Positions 34,041-42,740 of a DNA stretch of 64,000 nt are shown one piece after another (the first letter of the stretch is position 1; every line of letters starts with the position of its first letter). The notes beneath the pieces are model-generated. The model ran no database searches and was not told the origin of the DNA. It saw only the letters and a program-made list of their open reading frames with translations. The stretch is from Labrenzia sp. OB1 (GTDB lineage: Bacteria; Pseudomonadota; Alphaproteobacteria; Rhizobiales; Stappiaceae): assembly GCF_001624695.1 (NCBI RefSeq), contig NZ_JSEP01000004.1:186001-250000 (forward strand), written 5' to 3'. Made by a program: the position numbers and the translations under genes.

Positions 34041-35801
34041 ATGGACGCTTCTCGGCAGGTGCAAACCGGGTCGATAGCCGGCGGACCGGGGAGGGATCGT
34101 TTTCCCAGGCCGACCTTTCTCGAACTCTTCACGCCCAAGCTGGTGACCGTTTTCCGGGAAGGCTACCACGGGCCACAGTTCCGCGCCGATGCAATTGCCG
34201 GGCTGACCGTTGCCATTGTCGCCTTGCCCCTGTCGATGGCGATTGCCATCGCGTCCGGTGTCTCGCCGGAACGGGGTCTGTTCACCGCCATCATCGGCGG
34301 TTTCCTGATTTCCGCCCTTGGCGGCAGCCGCTTCCAGATCGGCGGACCGGCGGGTGCTTTCATTGTGCTGGTCGCCGCGACAGCGCACCTCCACGGCATC
34401 GAGGGCCTGCTGCTGGCCACCATGATGTCCGGCGTCTTCATGCTTGTCGGCGGTTACCTGCGGCTCGGCACCTATATCAAGTTCATTCCCTATCCGGTGA
34501 CCGTCGGCTTTACCGCCGGCATCGCCGTGATCATCTTCGCCAGCCAGCTCAAGGAACTGTTCGGGCTGTCCCTGGAGGGTGCGGAGCCCGGCGAGTTCTT
34601 CGAGAAACTGGCTATGTTTTCGGCTGCGGCGCCAACGGTCAATGCGGCTGCCGTGACGGTGGCCGCGCTCACGATCGGTGCGATCCTGATCCTGAAACGC
34701 CTGCGGCCGGGCTGGCCGGGCATGCTGATCGCGGTGGCCGCCGCGTCTCTGGCGGCAACGCTGTTCGCGCTGCCGGTGGAGACAATCGGCACTCGCTTCG
34801 GCGGCATTCCCCGCAGCCTGCCGCTGCCCTCGCTGCCGGTATTCGATGGCGAACTCATGCTTGCCGTCCTGCCGGATGCGATTGCCTTCGCCTTGCTGGG
34901 GTCGATTGAATCCCTGCTGTCCGCCGTCGTCGCCGACGGCATGACCGGGCGCCGCCATCGGTCCAATTGCGAGCTTGTCGCCCAGGGCGTTGCCAATATT
35001 GTCTCGGCGCTGTTCGGAGGCATCTGCGCGACCGGCACCATCGCGCGCACGGCGACCAATGTGCGCGCAGGTGCACACGGCCCGGTCGCCGGTATGTTGC
35101 ATGCGCTGTTCCTGCTTGGCTTCATGCTGGTGGCCGCGCCGCTGGCCAGCTACATCCCGCTGGCCGCTCTTGCCGGCGTTCTGGCGGTCGTTGCCTGGAA
35201 CATGGTCGAAAAGCAGGCGTTCACTGCCCTCATCCGCTCGTCGCGCGGCGACGCGCTTGTTCTGCTCGTCACCTTTCTGCTGGTCGTCCTCCGAGATCTG
35301 ACGGAAGGCATCGTCGTCGGCTTCGCGCTGGGTGCTGTTCTCTTCATCAACCGGATGTCGAAGACGATTGCCGTTGAAGCACACATTCCGGTACCGCTCG
35401 ACGATGTAACCGACAGGACGAATGGCGACCGCTATGCCTATCGTGCGGAGAGCGCCAGCGATCCTCATACGGTCATCTACCGGATCTCGGGAGCGTTTTT
35501 CTTCGGCGCCGCCGCCACTGTCGGCTCGGTGCTGGACCGGATCGCCGACCAGAGGCGCAACTTCATCCTCGACTGTTCGGCGGTTCCCTTTCTGGATTCA
35601 ACCGCCGCCAGCGTCATCGAGGGCACCGTCCGCAAGGCCCATCGCGCCGGGGTGCGTTTCTTTATAACCGGCGCCTCCGAGCAGACGCGCCGCATGCTGG
35701 TCACGCACAATGTCCGCCCGCCCAAGGTGCGCTACAAGGCAACGATTGAAGCGGCGCTGCGCCAGCTCAGGACCGAAGACGAAACGCGACCGGATCAGTA
35801 A
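34041..35801 (+). CDS. SulP-family anion transporter with STAS domain
   Basis: A 586-residue inner-membrane transporter. After a short cytoplasmic start, the SulP motif region DAIAGLTVAIVALPLSMAIA (about residues 50-69) opens a membrane domain of about 10-12 helices (to about 430). GGFLISALGGSRFQIGGPAG is typical. The C-terminal part (about 455-575) is a STAS domain with the conserved DCSAVPFLDSTAASVIEG loop. SulP proteins carry sulfate, bicarbonate or other anions; the substrate cannot be read from sequence. ATG 34041 follows GACAGG. It ends 61 bases before the convergent lytic transglycosylase gene, with no obvious terminator between them. Confidence 0.9.
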   Translation: MDASRQVQTGSIAGGPGRDRFPRPTFLELFTPKLVTVFREGYHGPQFRADAIAGLTVAIVALPLSMAIAIASGVSPERGLFTAIIGGFLISALGGSRFQIGGPAGAFIVLVAATAHLHGIEGLLLATMMSGVFMLVGGYLRLGTYIKFIPYPVTVGFTAGIAVIIFASQLKELFGLSLEGAEPGEFFEKLAMFSAAAPTVNAAAVTVAALTIGAILILKRLRPGWPGMLIAVAAASLAATLFALPVETIGTRFGGIPRSLPLPSLPVFDGELMLAVLPDAIAFALLGSIESLLSAVVADGMTGRRHRSNCELVAQGVANIVSALFGGICATGTIARTATNVRAGAHGPVAGMLHALFLLGFMLVAAPLASYIPLAALAGVLAVVAWNMVEKQAFTALIRSSRGDALVLLVTFLLVVLRDLTEGIVVGFALGAVLFINRMSKTIAVEAHIPVPLDDVTDRTNGDRYAYRAESASDPHTVIYRISGAFFFGAAATVGSVLDRIADQRRNFILDCSAVPFLDSTAASVIEGTVRKAHRAGVRFFITGASEQTRRMLVTHNVRPPKVRYKATIEAALRQLRTEDETRPDQ

Positions 35802-35861
35802 TCGCGGCGTTTATGGAATTGCCGAAAAGTCGATACGCAGAGATCCGCGCGAAATGCTGCT

Positions 35862-37076
35862 TTACCCCACCCAGCAGGTGGCGAAGAAGCCGTTCTTTTC
35901 CTGGTCCTTGCCGATGGAGCGCCGGGTCTTGAAGCCGATCAGCCCGTCCGCGCCGCCGACGTCATGGCCGAGGCCTTCAAGCCGCTGCTGCAGGTTGCGC
36001 ACCGCGCCGCGCGTGGTTTCCTTCATCGGTTTCCACTCTCCGGCAAAGCGCTTGTTGCTGCCGTAGCGGTCGGCCAGATGGCCGATGAAGAGCGCATAGG
36101 TGTCGCTTTCGTTGTAGTCCTTGATCACGTAGAAATTTTCCGTGGCGACGAAGGCCGGGCCATACCGGCCGGCGGGCAGGAGAATGTTGCCCGGCCGGTT
36201 CTGTTCGTGAGCCGGAAAAGGTTTGCCGCTGACCCGCCTGACGCCTTCGCGGGCAAAGGCGGAGATCTTCTGGCGATTGTCCGGCCCTTCGCGGGTGCAT
36301 GAAACGGCGTCGGGCAAAATCACCTCATAGCCCCAGTCCCGGTCCTTGACCCAGCCATGTTCGGACAGGTAGTGCGCGATCGAGGCCATGGTGTCGACCT
36401 CCGATGTCCAGATGTTGCGCTTGCCGTCGCCGTCGAAATCGACGGCATATTTCAGGTAGGACGAGGGCAGGAATTGCGGCTGGCCCATCGCCCCGCCCCA
36501 GGAACTTTTCATCGCCTGCCGCGAGACGTCACCGTTCTGCAGGATTTTCAGCGCGGCGATCACTTCGCCTTTGAAGAATTCCGGCCGCTGTCCCATGAAG
36601 GCCTGTGTCGCGACAACGCGCAATGCGTCATGGGGGATCTTGGCCCCGCCATAGCCGCTCTCCCGGGCCCAGATAGCCAGGATAATACGCTTCGGAACAC
36701 CATAGCGGGCCTCGATCTTTTGAAGCGCTCCGGCATGCTTTTGCATCAGGCTGCGTCCGCGCGGCACCAGCGCGTTGAACTGGCTGTCACGGAAATAGCG
36801 GGCGGGTGACTTGAACTCGGCCTGAAAGTTGATTTTCGGCGGCGCGCCCTTGCCGCCCGGGCCGACGAGGCCGGGCAGGGAGGTGTCCGGCGTGAGGCCG
36901 GCAAGCTCCCGGTCGAGCGTTGCCTGGGAAATCCCCGCCTGCCGTGCGGCGGGTGTGATTTCGGTCTTCAGGAACTGCCGGAACTGCGCGTCGTACTGAC
37001 CGGCCTGAAGCTGAAATCCGGAAAAGACGAAAGCGGCGAGGACGGCTGAGCAAAGTGTTGCAAATCGGCGGATCAA
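35862..37076 (-). CDS. Lytic murein transglycosylase (MltB type) with peptidoglycan-binding domain
   Basis: A 404-residue secreted enzyme that cleaves glycan strands of peptidoglycan to 1,6-anhydro ends. It has an N-terminal signal peptide (about 1-25, cleavage near LQAGQ), then an SLT_2/MltB catalytic domain (about 35-325) with the catalytic Glu in IWARESGYGG and with SSWGGAMGQPQFLPSSYLKY. A C-terminal PG_binding_1 domain follows (about 340-395, with LQQRLEGLGHDVGGADGLIG). There is no lipobox, so it is probably soluble in the periplasm. The start is TTG 37076, with GGAG upstream at good spacing. Confidence 0.92.
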   Translation of the reverse strand: MIRRFATLCSAVLAAFVFSGFQLQAGQYDAQFRQFLKTEITPAARQAGISQATLDRELAGLTPDTSLPGLVGPGGKGAPPKINFQAEFKSPARYFRDSQFNALVPRGRSLMQKHAGALQKIEARYGVPKRIILAIWARESGYGGAKIPHDALRVVATQAFMGQRPEFFKGEVIAALKILQNGDVSRQAMKSSWGGAMGQPQFLPSSYLKYAVDFDGDGKRNIWTSEVDTMASIAHYLSEHGWVKDRDWGYEVILPDAVSCTREGPDNRQKISAFAREGVRRVSGKPFPAHEQNRPGNILLPAGRYGPAFVATENFYVIKDYNESDTYALFIGHLADRYGSNKRFAGEWKPMKETTRGAVRNLQQRLEGLGHDVGGADGLIGFKTRRSIGKDQEKNGFFATCWVG

Positions 37077-37142
37077 GACAGGCTCCGGAAGTTGACTCTC
37101 TGCGGTGAGCCTAACACGTCAGAAGCCTGAGTTGGAGCTCAC

Positions 37143-37721
37143 CTAAAGCTCTGTCCAGCTCAAATTGCGGCCCGTCTGGTCCGTCAGCCAGGTCTTTTCG
37201 AAACGGAACCAGCTTCCGCAACGCTTCTGGTCGTGCGCTCTGGCGATCGGCACGCCCATAAGGTGGCACATCAACAGCGTGCCGACGCCGCCATGTCCGG
37301 TAAAGAGGACGTGGTCCGCTTCCGGAACGTGGCGCATGGCACTCCTGATACCTGTGACGATCCGGTTCTGCGCATCGATCGCCCGCTCCCAGCCACGGAC
37401 CGACTTGTGAGGGTTCGCGAAAAACGCGTCGGCGGTTTCCTCGAACTCCTCGGGCGGGAGAAAGCCCGTCGCGCTGCGGTCGTTCTCGTGAAGGAAAGGC
37501 AGGGTTCGCTGAGAGACATTCAGGCGCGCGGCAAAGGTCTGCGCGGTTTCCACCGCCTTGGTTTCACCGCTCGAAATCACGTTGCGGATTTCCACGGCAA
37601 ACGGCAGGAAGGCTGCCTTCGCGGCCCGCTGCCTGCCGGCATCCGACAGCCCCCATTCCGGTACAGGCACTTCGGGGTCGATCACGACCTCCGGATGGGT
37701 CAGATACACGCACCAAGTCAT
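37143..37721 (-). CDS. Histidine phosphatase-fold protein with altered RHG motif
   Basis: A 192-residue protein of the phosphoglycerate mutase-like fold. The second half matches well (ISSGETKAVETAQTFA; FTGHGGVGTLLMCHLMG, with the C-terminal His). The usual N-terminal RHG triad reads T8-H9-P10 in CVYLTHPEV: the phosphate-accepting His is kept, but the phosphate-binding Arg and the Gly are not. Activity may therefore be weak or altered. A strong ribosome site (GAGGAGGAAAC) precedes ATG 37721. nudC lies upstream on the same strand with a gap of about 30 bases, so they are probably co-transcribed. Confidence 0.78.
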   Translation of the reverse strand: MTWCVYLTHPEVVIDPEVPVPEWGLSDAGRQRAAKAAFLPFAVEIRNVISSGETKAVETAQTFAARLNVSQRTLPFLHENDRSATGFLPPEEFEETADAFFANPHKSVRGWERAIDAQNRIVTGIRSAMRHVPEADHVLFTGHGGVGTLLMCHLMGVPIARAHDQKRCGSWFRFEKTWLTDQTGRNLSWTEL

Positions 37722-37752
37722 GCCGTTTCCTCCTCGTTTTTTCGGCCGGGTT

Positions 37753-38697
37753 CTAAATCCGCTCGTCCAGCCAGCCAGTGATCAGTTCATAGGCGATGGA
37801 GATCGACGGCGGGATCCTGTGATCTTCCGGATGCGTGTCGGACATCATCTGGCGGACCTCCTCCCGGTCACACCATTTGCACGCCTCCAGTTCGTCGTCC
37901 TCGATCTCGATGTCCGAAGATATCGCCGTGCCGGTGCAGCCTATCATCAGATTGGCCGGAAACGGCCAGGGCTGGTTGGCGATGAGCCGGACATCTCCGA
38001 CCCTGATACCCGATTCCTCCAGGGTTTCGCGGCGCACGGCCTGTTCAACGGTTTCTCCAGGCTCCATGAAACCGGCAAGCGTCGTGTAAATGCCTTCCGG
38101 CAACCGCGCCGGCCGGCCCAGCAGCGCGCGGTCGCCATCGGTGATCAGCATGATCACACAAGGGTCCGTGCGCGGGAAATGCTGACCGCCGCAGACAGGG
38201 CAGTCGCGCCGGTAGCCGGCTTCGGCCATGACGGATTTTTCGCCGCAGCGCGAGCAGAATTGGTGGGTCCGGTGCCAGTGCACCAACGCGCGGGCCTGGG
38301 CCAGCGGCCCCAGATCCTGCGGTGGAAACAGGTGTTGCAGCGCCAGCGTCCTCAGGTTGACCAGCCGCAGATCCGGCCGCGTCTCCAGATTCTCATCGGT
38401 GTGCGGCAGCGTTGCCGCGAAGAGTGCCTGGCCGGTTTCAGGGCGCACTCCCAGGAAAACCAGTTCGTCAGGGTCGGCTCCCAGCGCCTTGGCAGCGGAA
38501 AGTTCATGTCCGATACCAGGCGTCTCGGCGGCTTGAAAGACCAGAGTCGTGTCGGTTGACAGCACCACTTGCGTGTCCGGCTTGTTTAAAAGTCCGGAGA
38601 GGTAGCTCCGGTCGCCGCGCCGCGTCGATTGCCGGTCGAGGGTGTTGCCGAGAAAGCTCATCTCCATCGGCAGGAGACCGGCGGCGCTGGCTTGCAT
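37753..38697 (-). CDS. nudC: NAD(+) diphosphatase NudC (also candidate RNA decapping)
   Basis: A 314-residue Nudix hydrolase that splits NADH to NMNH and AMP and, in other bacteria, removes the NAD cap from RNA. Order: an N-terminal substrate domain, a four-Cys zinc ribbon (CSRCGE and CPVCGG, about residues 170-195) and the Nudix box GFMEPGETVEQAVRRETLEE. The NudC-specific motif (NQPWPFPANLM, where SQPWPFPxS is usual) lies after the box. I chose ATG 38697 because AAGGA lies seven bases before it; the frame could extend to ATG 38745 or TTG 38757, but no ribosome site supports those. Confidence 0.92.
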   Translation of the reverse strand: MQASAAGLLPMEMSFLGNTLDRQSTRRGDRSYLSGLLNKPDTQVVLSTDTTLVFQAAETPGIGHELSAAKALGADPDELVFLGVRPETGQALFAATLPHTDENLETRPDLRLVNLRTLALQHLFPPQDLGPLAQARALVHWHRTHQFCSRCGEKSVMAEAGYRRDCPVCGGQHFPRTDPCVIMLITDGDRALLGRPARLPEGIYTTLAGFMEPGETVEQAVRRETLEESGIRVGDVRLIANQPWPFPANLMIGCTGTAISSDIEIEDDELEACKWCDREEVRQMMSDTHPEDHRIPPSISIAYELITGWLDERI

Positions 38698-38825
38698 GTT
38701 CTGATCCTTGGAGAGTTTCTGAAAGGAGGTGTGCTGGCTGTGCATCGAATACGGCAAAGACTTAACCTAGGGCGACAGGGGGAGGGTGTCCAGACGGCCC
38801 TCCCCGGCAAGCCAGAGCGCAGTTG

Positions 38826-39245
38826 CTAATCGTCCTCCGATGAGAAGGCGTCCCGCAGTTGCTCTATCAGGTCGTCCGCCTTCTCCGGCTCGTATGGCTG
38901 TGCGGGAACCGCACCCCAGACGGGTCCCGGCCAGGCCGCGTCGTCGCGGAGACGGGCGATGACATGCACATGCAACTGGGACACCTGGTTGCCAAGCGCG
39001 GCGACATTCAGTTTTTCGCAGTTGATCACGGAGCGCAGCACCTTGCTGGCGTGAGCGATTTCTCTGATGAGCTGCAGTTGGTCCTGGTCGTCGAGATCGA
39101 TGATTTCGACGAGATCCTGCTTGCGCGGGATGAGCATCAGCCAGGGGTAGGTGGCATCCTTCATCAGGCGCACGGCGCAAAGCGGCAGATCCATGACGAA
39201 ATAGCTGTCGCCCTCAAGGCGCGGATTGATATTGAAAAAGGACAT
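38826..39245 (-). CDS. HIT-family nucleotide-binding protein
   Basis: A 139-residue histidine-triad protein. The active-site region reads VSQLHVHVIARLRDDAAWP (about residues 90-108), in which the first His of the triad is Gln (Q-L-H-V-H). This variant occurs in a known subgroup of bacterial HIT proteins, and the central nucleophilic His remains. The rest (DATYPWLMLIPRKQDLVEI) fits the fold. Likely substrates are nucleoside phosphoramidates or nucleotidyl adducts; the cellular role is unknown. AAAGAGAC precedes ATG 39245. It lies upstream of nudC on the same strand, about 130 bases away, making a small nucleotide-hydrolase neighbourhood. Confidence 0.9.
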   Translation of the reverse strand: MSFFNINPRLEGDSYFVMDLPLCAVRLMKDATYPWLMLIPRKQDLVEIIDLDDQDQLQLIREIAHASKVLRSVINCEKLNVAALGNQVSQLHVHVIARLRDDAAWPGPVWGAVPAQPYEPEKADDLIEQLRDAFSSEDD

Positions 39246-39445
39246 GTCTCTTTGATCCAGGGCGTTCAGGAAAAGCGGTACGGGACAACCGGGTCAAGGT
39301 TTCCCGGTCAGTTCAACCCAGCATAGGTGGAGATAGCACGCGAAGTGAAATGGTTTTCACACCTCTTGCCGTCATTCGAATGGAAGGCCGGAGGCGGTTG
39401 CCGCGGACGGCGGGTCCACCGGTAAATAAAAAACCGCGCTGCCTC

Positions 39446-39474
39446 TTGCCAAACCCCATGGGGCTTCTGATATA
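39446..39474 (+). promoter_or_regulatory. Promoter of the SRP RNA gene
   Basis: TTGCCA (39446-39451) and GATATA (39469-39474; TATAAG is the shifted alternative) are separated by 17 bases. Transcription would start near 39482, at the 5' end of the SRP RNA stem. Confidence 0.6.
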
Positions 39475-39481
39475 AGGCGCT

Positions 39482-39580
39482 CGGGAGGTTGGTGGTGGAC
39501 GAGCCACTCGCCAACCGGGTCAGGTCCGGAAGGAAGCAGCCCTAACGAGCCTCGGCACGGGTCGCCGTGCCAGCCTCCCA
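39482..39580 (+). ncRNA. ffs: Signal recognition particle RNA (4.5S, small bacterial type)
   Basis: The conserved apical domain is unmistakable: GGTCAGGTCCGGAAGGAAGC followed by AGCCCTAA, with the GGAA tetraloop and the asymmetric loop that binds Ffh. The ends GGGAGG (39483-39488) and CCTCCC (39574-39579) pair to close a hairpin of about 100 bases without an Alu domain. It binds Ffh to target nascent membrane proteins. It has its own promoter and terminator and lies upstream of dnaX, as in other Rhizobiales. Confidence 0.97.
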
Positions 39581-39616
39581 CCCAAAAACCGGATGCACCC
39601 GGTTTCTGATTGTCGA

Positions 39617-39647
39617 AGCACCGCCGGAAACCAGCGGTGCTTTTTTT
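39617..39647 (+). terminator. Rho-independent terminator of the SRP RNA gene
   Basis: AGCACCGC (39617-39624) pairs with GCGGTGCT (39634-39641) around a nine-base loop and is followed by six T. A weaker stem (AAACCGG...CCGGTTT, near 39586-39605) precedes it and may form the processed 3' end. Confidence 0.9.
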
Positions 39648-39679
39648 GTTTGGGCCTTCTGCGGTCTGAATCGTGTGTT

Positions 39680-40003
39680 TCAGACCTTGCCGCCATTCAG
39701 ACGGCGTTCGTTGGAACGCACACGCTTTGCATAGGGTTTGACGGCCGCCGCCGCGATGGCTTCGCCATGCCGGCTGGAAAAGTCCGGCTGTCCGCCGATG
39801 CTCATGGTTTTCAGGAAGGCCAGCCCCTGGAGCGCCATGGTGCTGTTGATGGCCAGGGCGCTTTCGATGGAAGCCTCGGCTTTTTCAAACACCATGCGGT
39901 TCATCTCGGTGACATCGTGGGCCTCACCCGCAAAAGCGGATGCCGCCATGGATTCGCAGCGTTTTGCGATGACCATCGGCGCGTGAAACCACAGGCTGAA
40001 CAT
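39680..40003 (-). CDS. Small conserved hypothetical protein, phasin-like helix
   Basis: A 107-residue, probably all-helical protein (HAPMVIAKRCESMAASAFAG, then VTEMNRMVFEKAEASIESAL) with a basic C-terminus (AKRVRSNERRLNG). The pattern resembles small phasin-like proteins found in Rhizobiales, some of which coat storage granules or act as helical adaptors, but I cannot name a function. It is convergent with the SRP RNA gene and divergent from dnaX. The ribosome site is weak. I support it as a gene because the frame fits the gap and the sequence has the amphipathic pattern expected. Confidence 0.65.
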   Translation of the reverse strand: MFSLWFHAPMVIAKRCESMAASAFAGEAHDVTEMNRMVFEKAEASIESALAINSTMALQGLAFLKTMSIGGQPDFSSRHGEAIAAAAVKPYAKRVRSNERRLNGGKV

Positions 40004-40258
40004 GTCGTTCGCAAGACTTGATTTTCTGGTTATGACGGTGTCTCCGTGAGAGGAATGCCTGGCGGCGATAAACGGGAACCACCACGGCCCGCATGATGCG
40101 GTAAAGTTATAAAGAATACTCTACATATGGCCGTGTGCCTTGAGAAAATAAGGACTGGGTTAAAAGAACGCTGCATAACCGGTTGCATTGTGGAGAACCC
40201 GTGCCGCGATTCACAGAAAAACTTTCGCAGGCCCGTCCCACTTTGCAAAAAAATCGCT

Positions 40259-42214
40259 ATGGTGCAGCCCATGGATGACACAGGCTTTCCGCAGGACGGC
40301 GCCGCAGCAGCGCCCGGTCCGATGAGCGATCACGACACTGCCAAACCGGCTTCGAAGGATGGAGCTTACCGCGTTCTTGCGCGCAAGTACCGCCCGAAAA
40401 CCTTCGAGGATCTGGTTGGCCAGGAACCGATGGTGCAAACGCTGGAAAACGCGTTCGACACCGGACGCATCGCCCAGGCGTGGATGCTGACCGGTGTGCG
40501 CGGGGTCGGCAAGACCACAACCGCCCGTATCCTCGCCCGCGGCCTCAACTACGAGGTTCCCGGCACGGCCGACAAGCCGACCGTCAGGCTCGAGCAGGAA
40601 GGCACGCACTGCCGGGCGATCATGGAAGGCCGCCATGTCGATGTCATCGAGATGGACGCCGCCTCCCACACAGGCATCGGCGACATCCGCGAGATCATCG
40701 ATGCGGCGCGCTACCGCCCGGCGACAGCGCGTTACAAGGTCTATATCATCGACGAAGTGCACATGCTCTCCAATGCTGCCTTCAACGGTCTCCTGAAGAC
40801 GCTGGAAGAGCCGCCCGAACATGTGAAGTTCATTTTCGCCACAACGGAAATCCGCAAGGTTCCGATCACGGTTCTCTCCCGTTGCCAGCGCTTCGATCTG
40901 CGCCGGATAGAGCAATCGAAGCTGATTTCACTGCTGCGCCGCATCTCGGATGCGGAAAACATCCGGATCTCCGACGACGCCCTGATGCTGATCGCCCGTG
41001 CAGGCGAAGGCTCGGCGCGCGATTCGCTCTCCCTTCTCGACCAGGCGATGGCGCACGGGGGCGGCGCGATCGAGGCGGAAGACCTGCGCCAGATGCTGGG
41101 TCTTGCCGACCGCGCCCGGGTGATCGATCTGTTCGGGCATCTGATGGCCGGCCGTATCGACGAGGCGCTGGGCGAACTGCAGGCACAGTACGAGGTCGGG
41201 GCCGATCCCGCCATCGTGCTGACCGATCTGGCGGATTTCACCCACCTTGTGACGCGCATGAAGGTGGCGCCGAAATCGGCGGACGAGGCGTCCGTGACCG
41301 AGGCGGAACGCAGCCGTGGCCGGGAATTTGCCGAAAAGCTCTCCGTCCGGCTGCTCTCCCGTGCCTGGCAGATCCTTCTGAAAGGCGTGCAGGAAGTTCA
41401 CGCCGCCGCCAAGCCTCTGGCCGCCGCCGACATGGTTCTGGTCCGGCTTGCCTATGCCGCCGATCTGCCCGACCCGGGCGATCTGATGGAGCAGATCCGC
41501 AATGGCAGGAATCCGCTTGAGGGAGGCGCGCCCCAGGGCGGCGCTCCGTCATCCGGCGCTCCGGCAGGCGGAGGAGCGCCCCATGGCGGCGGGGCGCAGG
41601 CCATCGCCGTCGGCATGCCACGCGGTTCCGGCATGCAGGGCGACGGCCCCACCATGCAAGGGGCAGATTCGCAGGAGCGTGGGGCAAGACCTCAGCTCTC
41701 GACCATTCAGGGCGGGATGCCGCAACAACAGGCCGTGCCGCAACCGCAGGAGAGTGCGCCACCGGCCCATACTCTGCGAAGCCTTCAGGATTGCGTCGCT
41801 CTTGCCTCTGAAAAGGGCGACATTCCGCTCAAGGTCAAAATCCAGCGGCAGATGCGGCTGGTGAAATTCGAGCCCGGCAAGATCGAGATCCAGCCGACCG
41901 AGGACGCGCCGGCCGATATCGCCGGAGAGTTCGGCCGCAAGCTGACGGAATGGACGGGCCAGCGCTGGTTCGTGGCGGTTTCACGCACCCAGGGGCGCCC
42001 GACCATTCACGAGGAACAGGAAGCCAACCAGCAGCAGCTTCTGTCCGATGCCAGATCTCATCCGACTGTCGCCGCATTGCTCAGCCAGTTTCCCGGAGCG
42101 AAGGTCGTCGACGTGAAGGTGCAGGCCAGCGAGGAAGATGAAGCGGCCCTTGCGGACCCGCTTTTGAACGATCCACTGCTGAACGAAGCGCTCGGTGATG
42201 ACGAAGACGATTGA
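40259..42214 (+). CDS. dnaX: DNA polymerase III subunits gamma and tau
   Basis: DnaX is the clamp-loader ATPase; the full-length tau form also tethers the polymerase cores. From ATG 40259 the protein has 651 residues. It has KYRPKTFEDLVGQEPMVQTL, Walker A GVRGVGKT (79-86), Walker B IIDEVHML, sensor motif TTEIRKVPITVLSRCQRF, and a C-terminal tau-type region after a Gly/Ala/Pro/Gln-rich linker (about 425-500). The four-Cys zinc module of Escherichia coli DnaX is absent: the segment after LNYEV keeps only one Cys (THCRAIMEG). This seems usual in alphaproteobacteria. The start is uncertain; ATG 40127, 40271 or 40323 are possible and none has a good ribosome site. ybaB and recR follow. Confidence 0.95.
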   Translation: MVQPMDDTGFPQDGAAAAPGPMSDHDTAKPASKDGAYRVLARKYRPKTFEDLVGQEPMVQTLENAFDTGRIAQAWMLTGVRGVGKTTTARILARGLNYEVPGTADKPTVRLEQEGTHCRAIMEGRHVDVIEMDAASHTGIGDIREIIDAARYRPATARYKVYIIDEVHMLSNAAFNGLLKTLEEPPEHVKFIFATTEIRKVPITVLSRCQRFDLRRIEQSKLISLLRRISDAENIRISDDALMLIARAGEGSARDSLSLLDQAMAHGGGAIEAEDLRQMLGLADRARVIDLFGHLMAGRIDEALGELQAQYEVGADPAIVLTDLADFTHLVTRMKVAPKSADEASVTEAERSRGREFAEKLSVRLLSRAWQILLKGVQEVHAAAKPLAAADMVLVRLAYAADLPDPGDLMEQIRNGRNPLEGGAPQGGAPSSGAPAGGGAPHGGGAQAIAVGMPRGSGMQGDGPTMQGADSQERGARPQLSTIQGGMPQQQAVPQPQESAPPAHTLRSLQDCVALASEKGDIPLKVKIQRQMRLVKFEPGKIEIQPTEDAPADIAGEFGRKLTEWTGQRWFVAVSRTQGRPTIHEEQEANQQQLLSDARSHPTVAALLSQFPGAKVVDVKVQASEEDEAALADPLLNDPLLNEALGDDEDD

Positions 42215-42304
42215 TCTGCGATCATTGTTCTTCTAAATGCTGACCCCAAGACAAACGGCATGCGGCGGGTGCTGGCGAGATCAGGTGTTAAAAGGAGAAG
42301 TTCC

Positions 42305-42625
42305 GTGGATTTCCTGAAGATGATGAAGCAGGCCAAGGAAATGCAGTCCCAGATGGGCTCCCTGCAGGACCAGATCGTCGAGATCGAGGCCGAGGGAACT
42401 TCCGGTGGCGGGCTGGTGAAGCTCAGTCTCAACGGCAAGGGCGATCTGAAGAGCCTGAATATCGACCCTTCGCTCCTGAAGGAGGACGAGGTTGAAATTC
42501 TGGAGGATCTGATCATCGCGGCCCACGCCGATGGCCGGGTGAAAATCGATCTGGCGATCCAGGAAAAAACCCAGGAACTCATGGGCGGACTTGGCCTGCC
42601 TGAAGGCATGAAACTGCCGTTCTGA
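42305..42625 (+). CDS. Nucleoid-associated protein, YbaB/EbfC family
   Basis: A 106-residue DNA-binding protein that probably acts as a dimer. It has the family pattern [16 protein letters not shown] (N-terminal helix), [20 protein letters not shown] (central sheet) and [15 protein letters not shown] (C-terminal helix). GTG 42305 was chosen because AAAGGAGAA lies directly upstream at good spacing; the frame extends farther without a ribosome site. dnaX-ybaB-recR is one of the most conserved gene trios in Bacteria, so identity is firm, though the cellular role remains only partly understood. Confidence 0.94.
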   Translation: MDFLKMMKQAKEMQSQMGSLQDQIVEIEAEGTSGGGLVKLSLNGKGDLKSLNIDPSLLKEDEVEILEDLIIAAHADGRVKIDLAIQEKTQELMGGLGLPEGMKLPF

Positions 42626-42653
42626 CGGTTCTTGCCGGCAGCTGCCGCGTTTC

Positions 42654-42703
42654 CTTCTCTCACGGGGAGAAAGAGCCAGTGAGGCGGGATGAGGGGAGAG
42701 GCC
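42654..42703. repeat. Remnant of a rhizobial-type intergenic repeat
   Basis: The ybaB-recR gap contains TTCTCTCACGGGGAGAAAG followed by AGCCAGTGAGGCGGGATGAG. On the minus strand this reads like the CTCATCCCGC...CTTTCTCCCCGTGAG repeats common between genes in Rhizobiales. The match is from memory and only one copy is seen in this window. Confidence 0.3.
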
Positions 42704-42740
42704 TCTCGGGGCCGTTGAAACCTTCGTTGAAGAGAACATC

